From assembly GCA_026014665.1 (NCBI GenBank), contig JAOZHX010000017.1, positions 124,001-188,000 on the forward strand: a DNA stretch of 64,000 bases. The letters run 5' to 3'. The notes beneath the pieces are model-generated. The model had not been told where the DNA came from, did no database searches, and saw only the letters and a program-made list of their open reading frames with translations. The DNA is from Candidatus Bathyarchaeota archaeon. Lineage in GTDB: Archaea > Thermoproteota > Bathyarchaeia > Bathyarchaeales > Bathycorpusculaceae. Positions 34,650-41,993 of the stretch are shown piece after piece; within the stretch, counting starts at the first letter, position 1; every line of letters begins with the position of its first letter. A program made the translations under genes and the position numbers.

Positions 34650-35459
34650 TTGCTCACCCGAAAACAGCGGACCCTCTTAATTTGTATCTCGATTTTTTTG
34701 CCGGTGCTGGCTGCACTGTCTTTTCCTGTTGTTACGCAGGCGCAGCCTATTGCTATAATCAATTCGCCTCAAAACAAAATCTACACTTCCAACACCATCG
34801 CCGTATCCATAACGACCCAAGACCAGTTTACGACAACGGGTTACTACAGCATCGACGGCGAACCCGAAACCCGAATAAACGAGGGAGGAGGCACCTACAA
34901 AACCACACTTAACTTGCCAGACGGCTTGCATACAATCAACGTCCGAGTTGAGGGATTTGGAAGGAACACTGCAACCGTAACCTTCCGCATCAACACAACA
35001 ATCCCCTTCGTCACCTTACTATCCCCCGAAAACAAGGAATACAACACCTCCGCGGTTCCACTGCATTTCTCAGTATTCGACGACTCAGTGACCTCTGTCA
35101 TCTACAACTTGGACAACACAGGAAACGTAACGGCGAGGGTGCTCATCCCAGACCCCCCCCGTACTTCCCTGAAGAATTAACATGGTACCAGCTGGCTAAC
35201 CTAACTGACGGCCAACACCACATCGTGGTCTATGCAAAAGACGATTTAGGAAACGACTTCTCAGCTCAAACCACTTTTACAGTAAAATCCGCCCCGCCAA
35301 CTCCAGACGCCTCGAGCACACCCACACCCCAAAACCCCACATCCGAACAAATCAAATTACCCACTGATAACCATAATCGCCGCTGTCTCTGCAGCAATAA
35401 TCATAGCGGTTGCCGCAGTTGCAGTGGTTTACTGGTTTAACGAAAGAAAAAATACATAA
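34650..35459 (+). pseudogene. Surface protein with Ig-like domains and C-terminal anchor, two frameshifts
   Basis: Three consecutive frames make one protein. Frame 1 (34650-35160): TTG start, signal peptide LLICISIFLPVLAALSFPVV, then beta-rich repeats (YSIDGEPETRINEGGG, HTINVRVEGFG, VTLLSPENKEYNTS). A run of eight C at 35153-35160 shifts the frame; frame 2 continues YFPEELTWYQLANLTDGQHHI, then VYAKDDLGNDFSAQTTFTV, and a stalk PTPDASSTPTPQNPTSEQ. A second shift near 35346-35352 leads to SNYPLITIIAAVSAAIII, a TM helix, and NERKNT stop at 35457-35459. Indels in homopolymers suggest real decay or sequencing error. Otherwise complete in order. Confidence 0.65.
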
Positions 35460-35517
35460 CAAACAGGCAAAATTACTCATTTTTGTTTTTACCTCTAAAC
35501 GCCCTGCAATTAGAGAA

Positions 35518-35734
35518 CTTGCCGCTACAATAGACATGCCAATGATTGTAAAACTCGTTGAATTGCAGCAGAGATTTGGTATCAGCCCTTCAGGCGAAGG
35601 CGGCGAGATAGAAACAACGGTGCTCGATGCGTCTCTCTTCAAAAAAAAGAATCGAAGTAACTGACTTTTCAGTTCAAGCTAAGGGCAACTCGGGCATCTA
35701 CATAATAAAGCAAGCTAGGCTGGTGAATAAATGA
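35518..35734 (+). pseudogene. Decayed duplicate of dph6 (C-terminal third)
   Basis: IVKLVELQQRFGISPSGEGG and IETTVLDASLFKKK match the C-terminus of the intact Dph6 almost residue for residue. At an A8 run (35641-35648) the frame shifts; the other frame continues IEVTDFSVQAKGNSGIYIIK and QARLVNK with a stop at 35732-35734. The N-terminal PP-loop part is missing. The end overlaps an ATG (35731), as in the intact pair. Confidence 0.8.
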
Positions 35735-35830
35735 TTCTAAATTTTGTCGGGAACAGCCCTAAAAGACCACGCCACGCTGGAGCGAACTGAAAAATTCCGC
35801 TGGATAAAAGACTGCGTTTTCCGAAATTTT
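35731..35830 (+). pseudogene. Decayed duplicate of the Dph6-linked glutaminase
   Basis: Begins MIL as in the intact gene, then after a deletion reads LSGTALKDHATLERTEKFRW and IKDC in another frame, matching residues about 54-76 of the intact glutaminase (ILSGTALKDHATLQQPQRFEWIKTC). The catalytic Cys region and everything after are lost. With the preceding remnant it shows the dph6-glutaminase pair was duplicated as a unit. Confidence 0.75.
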
Positions 35831-35855
35831 AAAATGTATTTGACTCTCTTTTGTA

Positions 35856-38800
35856 GTGAGGGGAGCGATTGCTATTAGACGGTTGAGTTCTCTGAGGCTC
35901 TTAGTAATTTTATTCATGTTAGTTCTGATTTTTTCAAACACCCTGGCAATCGGGTTATCTTCCTCTTTGAATGAAACAAGTGGCTTGAGCGTTGCTCAGA
36001 ATGAAGTTGGCAAGCAAGGACCAAGTTCATACGCATTCAATTTTAAAGCTACTCCTTGGGAACAGAAATCTTCTGGTTTAGATTGGGCTGTCGGTGAGCA
36101 AGTAGCTTCTTCTTTGAGCGATGGCGTCGTTGAACTAGTCATTGGCGTAAACAACAGGAAGGCAAATAGCTTCTTGGGCTTAAGCGGAATCATAGACAAG
36201 CATAGCGGCAAAATCACCGACGTTATCTCGATGGGGCAAAACCAAGCAGTTGTCCTAAACGTGCCAGCCAAAGCCGCTTCTGCGCTCGCTCTTGAGGTTG
36301 GCGCTTCAGGTTTTTCAAGGTATGTGGAGCCAGACATTAAGTACAAAGTTGATGTTGTGCCAAACGATAGCTACTGGAGTTTGCAGTGGGGACCAAAAAA
36401 AATCCAGGCGGACGCTGCATGGGACACAACTACTGGGAACCTGAGCATTTTAGTTGCGGTGGTTGATACAGGAATCGACTACAACCATCCAGACATAGTA
36501 GCTAATTATGTTCCCTTGGGGTATGACTGGGTGAACAACGATGCTTATCCCCTCGACGATAACGGCCATGGAACTCATTGTGCTGGCATAATTGCAGCGA
36601 CATTAAATAACGGATTAGGCATCGCAGGCATAGCACAAGTTCGCATCATGGCAGAAAAGGGGCTCGGCGCAGACGGAACAGGCGGCTCATCTGCCTTAGC
36701 GAATGCAATCACACATGCGGTAAATCAAGGGGCAAAAATAATTAGCAACAGTTGGGGAAGCAACCAATCTAGCTCACTCATTCAAGACGCCATTGCATAC
36801 GCTAACTCCCAAGGCGTGCTAGTGTTGGCTGCAGCTGGAAACACAGGAACGAACGAAGTTCATTATCCAGGGGCATATCCAGAGGTGGTGGCAGTTACCG
36901 CAACCGACAGCGCCGACGCTATCGCAAGTTTTTCAACGTATGGAAGTTGGGTGGATGTTGCCGCTCCAGGAGTCTCAATTTACGCAACGATGCCCACGTA
37001 TGGAGTTACCTTGAACAATCCGCCCTACTCGCTTCCGAGGTCATATAGTTACATGAGCGGCACTTCGATGGCTTGCCCGCATGCTGCAGGAGTCGCCGCT
37101 CTGATTTGGAGTCGCTTTCCAGAGATGAGTGCTAAATTTGTGCGTTACCAGCTGGAAACTACATGCGTTGATTTGGGCGCTACTGGCTTTGATATTTACT
37201 ATGGGAACGGACGAATCAACGCAAAAACAGCTGTCGAACAGGCTCCTCCAAGCCATGATGTAGTCGCCTACAGTTTGCAAGCACCCGCCTACCTTAAACT
37301 GGGAAACACCGGCTTATTCAACGCCACGATAATGAACCGAGGGATATCAAACGAAGTTAACGTACAGCTTAATTTACTAGCAAACAACACATTGGTGAAT
37401 TCCACAACGGTTTCCTCGTTGAATTCATTAGCCGAAGCTAATCGGACTCTATCTTGGACACCCGTCACTGTAGGAAAATATAACGTAACCTTCAGCATAA
37501 CCCCTGTGCCAGGTGAAACAATAATTGAAAACAACGCGATTGCAACAAATGTTACCGTTGTTTTTCCGCCGGATGAATCTAACTGGACTACCATAGCCAC
37601 TGACCCAGACGAGGGAACAGGTTCCAACCTAAAAACTGCATACAGCCAGTCACAATCCAACATCGCTTTCCTAAAGGTTGATTTCTACAGATCGTGGACT
37701 GACCCAAACGGTATTGATACCGCAATCTTCATCGACGCAGACCAAAATCCCCGAACAGGGTTGCCTGAAGGATTATACACAAATCAGAAGACTTCCATAG
37801 GAGCAGATTATCTTATTGTTGTAGGCGCAGAGGGACCGCAAATATGGAAGTGGAACCCAACTTTAGGCTTTTTTGATGCAAACAATCCTTTCGAATTAGC
37901 CTATTTAGATTTGCCTTCGAGTGCTTCTTCTTTCACCGTCGGCATCAAGTTGGCAGATGTGGATGCAAACGGTAACTTTGACTGTGTATTTTGTGATGCT
38001 TATTCTAATTGGGATTGGATGCCGAATAACGGTTACAGACCATTTATTTCAAACAAGTACACACATGAAGTAGCCGTGACGTTAGAGACGCCCAAGGGAT
38101 TACAACCAGGGGAAACAACTGTTCTCACCGCAACCATGTTCAATTTTGGAGTGAACAACGAGACCAACCTTAACCTCGAAATTCTAATCAACGGCACCGT
38201 CATTGCCAGCGGCACCGTTGCCCAACTTGCAAGCGGGGCATCCCATCAAGTCACATACTCATGGACCCCAACCATAGAAGCCAAATACAACATCACCGCC
38301 TATGCAGCTCCCCAGCTCGGAGAGACAGTTTACGCAAACAATGTAAGAACGCGCATTGCCTCAGTTACCTACAAGGTTGCTTTAATATCTGATTATTCAG
38401 AGCTGTTGGGCGCCATTGGCATTTTGGATTCTATGTACATCAATTATGACGCCTACTATAACAACTACGTTTACCTCTATACCAGCAACCTCTCGTTGCT
38501 GTCTGGATACCGAGGCGTAATCTTTTACAACGATGACCGAAACATATCATCGGCTGAACAAACTGCACTAAACGCATATCTTTCTGCAGGCGGAAACTTG
38601 CTAGTGACAGGTTACGACTCGCTGGGTCACCCCGACGATTCACGCCTCGCAAACGTGGTTCGATCCTCAACGTTTGGAGACAACGTAGGAGAAATCGACT
38701 TGTATGTTGTCAATTCTTCTCACCCAGTCATGAGTGGACCGTTGGGCTCGTTTCCATCAGGCTACCATATTTCTGGGCTATTCAGCGATGCTGATGCTGC

Positions 38801-40322
38801 TCAAGCGGATGTAGCCCGTCATGCTCAGACCATAGCTGAGTTAGCTGACGGCTATGATAAAATCATAGCCACCCAAGGGCTCCCGGGGAAGGTGGTTTAC
38901 TGGAATGGGGATGGATTAAGCGACTGGCTCTCCAACGTTGACTGCATGGTCATGCTGAAGAATACATTAATCTGGTTCATGGATACCACGCCGCCTGTAA
39001 CAGTGGATGATTATGATGGTTTGTGGCATACCAGCGATTTCATCATTAATCTTGTTGCCAACGACTACTTCGGAGTGTCCCAAATATATTACCGCATAAA
39101 CGGCGGGTCTACTCTAAGCGTTGGCGTAGATGGGCAACCGCAAATCACAACTGAAGGTGGCAGCAATATGTTGGAGTACTGGAGCGCCGATTTGATGGGC
39201 AATCAAGAACTCCCGCATAAGATGCTAACGCAAATTAAGCTGGATAGGACACCTCCGAGCGGTACAATCCAAATAAACAGCGGTTCTGTTTATGCGACTT
39301 CACCTGCAGTTACCTTGTCGTTGACAGCGTCGGATGCAGTGTCAGGGATTAGTCAAGTAAGGTTTAGCAACGATGGAGTGTGGGATACTGAATCATGGGA
39401 AAGCCTGACCCCGGCTACACCTTGGGTTCTAACGTCGGGGGATGGAACAAAAACGGTTTACTACCAAATTAAAAACAATGCTGGATTAACCGCTACTTAC
39501 ATAGCAACCATAACCCTAGACACAGCGCCTCCAACAGGCACCATATCGATTAACAATGGAGCAACGTACAGTACAACCCCAACAGTTGACATAGCTCTGG
39601 CCTTAACAGATGCCACTTCAGGCGTCGCTAGGATGCGTTTCTCAAACGACAACTCGACGTGGTCAACGTGGGAAACGTATGCTACACTAAAAACTTGGAC
39701 TTTGGATGCTGGCGACGGCGCAAAAACAGTCTTTGCCCAAGTCAGTGATAACGCTGGCTTGATTTCCTCTTTTAGCGATTTAATAATTGTAGACACCACC
39801 GTCCCCACCGCTCACGCAGGTCAAACGCAAACGGTAACGCAAGGCAGCAAAGTGACCTTCGATGCAAGCGCCAGCACGGATAGTTCAGGAATCATTAGTT
39901 ATACATGGGATTTTGGGGATGGATCCCAAGGCTCAGGAGTAATCGCAACTCATACATATTCAACATCTGGAACCTACACTGCAAAACTAACCGTCCAAGA
40001 TGCAGCTGGCAACACTGCTACCGCCCAAGTAAACGTGATAATTGAGCCCGCACCAACGCCAACACCGAATCCTACTCCTAACCAAACTACGGCGGCAACA
40101 TCTCAACCCACCGCAACCCCCCGCCCAAATCCAACCCCGACAGCAACTCCCAGTCCAGCAGTAACTCCATCCCAAACAGTCTCACCGACGCCGCCGCAAC
40201 CATCAAATACCACCCAACCGACGACTGAAGAACCAACCACAACAATTGTTATGTTGGCAGTTATCGCTGTACTCCTAGTAATCGGTGCTGCGGGAGTATT
40301 CTTGCGCCTAAAGAGAAAATAA
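35856..40322 (+). CDS. Giant cell-surface subtilase (S8) with CARDB, Ig-like and PKD domains
   Basis: 1488 residues. Signal peptide at about 14-34 (LRLLVILFMLVLIFSNTLA), a propeptide, then the S8 catalytic domain with Asp204 (VVDTGIDYNHPD), His238 (NGHGTHCAGI) and Ser404 (SGTSMACPHAAG). From about 465 come CARDB-like domains (LKLGNTGLFNATIMNRG and a second at about 745), a calcium/surface-like domain between them, a Rossmann-like region at about 840-1030 (YKVALISDYSELLGAIGILDS, a GATase-like fold), Ig-like repeats (TPPSGTIQINSG, TAPPTGTISINNG) and a PKD domain at about 1310-1390 (TWDFGDGSQGSG). A Pro/Thr stalk (1395-1450) and a C-terminal TM helix end it. Probably S-layer anchored. Confidence 0.92.
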   Translation: MRGAIAIRRLSSLRLLVILFMLVLIFSNTLAIGLSSSLNETSGLSVAQNEVGKQGPSSYAFNFKATPWEQKSSGLDWAVGEQVASSLSDGVVELVIGVNNRKANSFLGLSGIIDKHSGKITDVISMGQNQAVVLNVPAKAASALALEVGASGFSRYVEPDIKYKVDVVPNDSYWSLQWGPKKIQADAAWDTTTGNLSILVAVVDTGIDYNHPDIVANYVPLGYDWVNNDAYPLDDNGHGTHCAGIIAATLNNGLGIAGIAQVRIMAEKGLGADGTGGSSALANAITHAVNQGAKIISNSWGSNQSSSLIQDAIAYANSQGVLVLAAAGNTGTNEVHYPGAYPEVVAVTATDSADAIASFSTYGSWVDVAAPGVSIYATMPTYGVTLNNPPYSLPRSYSYMSGTSMACPHAAGVAALIWSRFPEMSAKFVRYQLETTCVDLGATGFDIYYGNGRINAKTAVEQAPPSHDVVAYSLQAPAYLKLGNTGLFNATIMNRGISNEVNVQLNLLANNTLVNSTTVSSLNSLAEANRTLSWTPVTVGKYNVTFSITPVPGETIIENNAIATNVTVVFPPDESNWTTIATDPDEGTGSNLKTAYSQSQSNIAFLKVDFYRSWTDPNGIDTAIFIDADQNPRTGLPEGLYTNQKTSIGADYLIVVGAEGPQIWKWNPTLGFFDANNPFELAYLDLPSSASSFTVGIKLADVDANGNFDCVFCDAYSNWDWMPNNGYRPFISNKYTHEVAVTLETPKGLQPGETTVLTATMFNFGVNNETNLNLEILINGTVIASGTVAQLASGASHQVTYSWTPTIEAKYNITAYAAPQLGETVYANNVRTRIASVTYKVALISDYSELLGAIGILDSMYINYDAYYNNYVYLYTSNLSLLSGYRGVIFYNDDRNISSAEQTALNAYLSAGGNLLVTGYDSLGHPDDSRLANVVRSSTFGDNVGEIDLYVVNSSHPVMSGPLGSFPSGYHISGLFSDADAAQADVARHAQTIAELADGYDKIIATQGLPGKVVYWNGDGLSDWLSNVDCMVMLKNTLIWFMDTTPPVTVDDYDGLWHTSDFIINLVANDYFGVSQIYYRINGGSTLSVGVDGQPQITTEGGSNMLEYWSADLMGNQELPHKMLTQIKLDRTPPSGTIQINSGSVYATSPAVTLSLTASDAVSGISQVRFSNDGVWDTESWESLTPATPWVLTSGDGTKTVYYQIKNNAGLTATYIATITLDTAPPTGTISINNGATYSTTPTVDIALALTDATSGVARMRFSNDNSTWSTWETYATLKTWTLDAGDGAKTVFAQVSDNAGLISSFSDLIIVDTTVPTAHAGQTQTVTQGSKVTFDASASTDSSGIISYTWDFGDGSQGSGVIATHTYSTSGTYTAKLTVQDAAGNTATAQVNVIIEPAPTPTPNPTPNQTTAATSQPTATPRPNPTPTATPSPAVTPSQTVSPTPPQPSNTTQPTTEEPTTTIVMLAVIAVLLVIGAAGVFLRLKRK

Positions 40323-40327
40323 TTTAG

Positions 40328-40732
40328 CTATTTGCTGTTTAGTCTTCGTTTTGCAGCGCGGTCGCTCTGCAGTTTTTTATACACTAACTCCACGTTTTTT
40401 CTCTCGACATAGCCCTTATGCGGACGAAAACCCCCGGAAAAGCCGCCTGGAATATGCATCAGCTCGTGGATGAGGGTTTTTTCTTTGTCTTCAGGAGACA
40501 TTTTATCGTATACTTCAGAGATAACCTCTATGGTATACGAGGGAGGAAGGTTGAGGACGCCTTGCCAGATTTTGCCTAAGCCGTGGATGCGGGCGATGGT
40601 GCGTCGTGCTTTGGAGCCCTTGCTGCGAACGCAAAATACGAATTGGGGCACAACATGGTAGAACTCGCATTCCTGCGCTAGTTGGTCAACTTGTTTTTTG
40701 ATTTCCGGAGCATCGTAGTATTTTATGGGCAC
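40328..40732 (-). CDS. Putative zinc metallopeptidase (HELMHIP family), 134 aa
   Basis: Small soluble protein with the zincin-like motif HELMHIPGGFSGGFRPH at about residues 88-104: HExxH plus a third His 12 residues on, as a metal site. The N-terminal half is KYYDAPEIKKQVDQLAQE and FCVRSKGSKARRTIARIHGLGKIWQG. Archaeal proteins of this kind are annotated as putative metallopeptidases with unknown substrate. The stop is five bases from the stop of the S8 protease gene, convergent. Confidence 0.8.
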   Translation of the reverse strand: MPIKYYDAPEIKKQVDQLAQECEFYHVVPQFVFCVRSKGSKARRTIARIHGLGKIWQGVLNLPPSYTIEVISEVYDKMSPEDKEKTLIHELMHIPGGFSGGFRPHKGYVERKNVELVYKKLQSDRAAKRRLNSK

Positions 40733-40803
40733 TCTTTACTTCCTCTTCCTGCACCAGTTAAATGTTGTTTTGGTTAAAAAGTTAAGTGCTTTTCCGGTGT
40801 TAT

Positions 40804-41868
40804 TTACCCGATTAATTTCTTAACGTAAGGTATCTTTTTGAGCGCATAGACCACGATGGCGGATACACTAAAAACCAGAAAGGTGAAAACGGGAACATCA
40901 ACTAGCGGCATGTAGGTTAGTGAGTTGAGGTAGACTCCAAACACTTGGTTTGTCAACGACACCATGACGATTATGTGGATTAAATAGATTGGAAGGGTGT
41001 TTTGTCCAATCCAGTGGATGACACGGCTGACTTTGAAGTTGCCTTCAATGCAGGTTGATGGAAGGGAGACCAAAAGGAAGAACAAGCCAGCAGCACCTAC
41101 GATAACAGTTGCGCTCATATAACTGTGGAAGTACCCGGTATAGTGTTCCCCTGCGGTGGCGGTTAGTAGCCAGTCACCTACAATTGCTCCTAAAAACCCA
41201 AACGCTGCAGCAAGGTAGGCGGTTTGGCGACGAATGCTGATGCTGAGAAGGAAAATGCCTAACAGATAGTATCCAATCCAATCGAAAAAGACAAACATCA
41301 CTGGGTTGAACTCAAATTCCGTGAACACATGAATGTATGTCGTCGATACCGTGCCTACAAACCACAATGCAATCAAGTAGGCAAACAATCCACGGTTTAG
41401 ATGTTTCACAAGCACACGCAAAACTGGTGTTACTGAATACAATCCCATGAGCAAATACAGGTACCACAGATGCGCATAAGACCCAGACAGCAGACTCTGC
41501 CCTAAATTGAAGAGAGTCAGCGGTTTACCCAAGACACGAAAAGACCACAAAAAATAAACTATAGTCCAAAAAACAAAAGGCAACCCTATGCGATTCAAAC
41601 GTTTCTTGTAGAAGACGCGCAGGGGCTCGTCTGCTTTATTTGGGTTTAACAGTAGCGCACCCGTTAACATGACAAACAGTGGCACTCCAAACATACCGAC
41701 GGCAGCATAAACGTCTGTAGCGAACCAATTCACAACATCCAGCGTGGTTATTTGGGCATTCAAGATGCGGTAGGGAAAACCAGAAGTGTGAACGGCAATA
41801 ATCATAACAATGGCTATGGTGCGGATTAAGTCAACAGGAAATTTAGCTTCAGCTGGTTTAAACTGCAA
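40804..41868 (-). CDS. Acyltransferase 3 family membrane protein
   Basis: 354 residues with about ten TM helices. The N-terminal FPVDLIRTIAIVMIIAVHTSG contains the catalytic-type His of acyltransferase 3 (R-x10-H), and GVPLFVMLTGALLL follows. These enzymes acylate sugars or lipids on the outer membrane surface. TTG start with an AGGTGAGGT ribosome site on the minus strand around 41878-41886. No obvious polysaccharide cluster nearby; the substrate is unknown. Confidence 0.88.
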   Translation of the reverse strand: MQFKPAEAKFPVDLIRTIAIVMIIAVHTSGFPYRILNAQITTLDVVNWFATDVYAAVGMFGVPLFVMLTGALLLNPNKADEPLRVFYKKRLNRIGLPFVFWTIVYFLWSFRVLGKPLTLFNLGQSLLSGSYAHLWYLYLLMGLYSVTPVLRVLVKHLNRGLFAYLIALWFVGTVSTTYIHVFTEFEFNPVMFVFFDWIGYYLLGIFLLSISIRRQTAYLAAAFGFLGAIVGDWLLTATAGEHYTGYFHSYMSATVIVGAAGLFFLLVSLPSTCIEGNFKVSRVIHWIGQNTLPIYLIHIIVMVSLTNQVFGVYLNSLTYMPLVDVPVFTFLVFSVSAIVVYALKKIPYVKKLIG

Positions 41869-41993
41869 GCTATCTAGACCTCACCTGCTTAATCTTTTTT
41901 TGAGGGAAAATGCTTATAAAATTAACAGCTCAAAGAGGGCTTAGATGACTAATCAGTTAAGGTTGTTTTCTTAAGCCCAAATGCTATGAGCAA

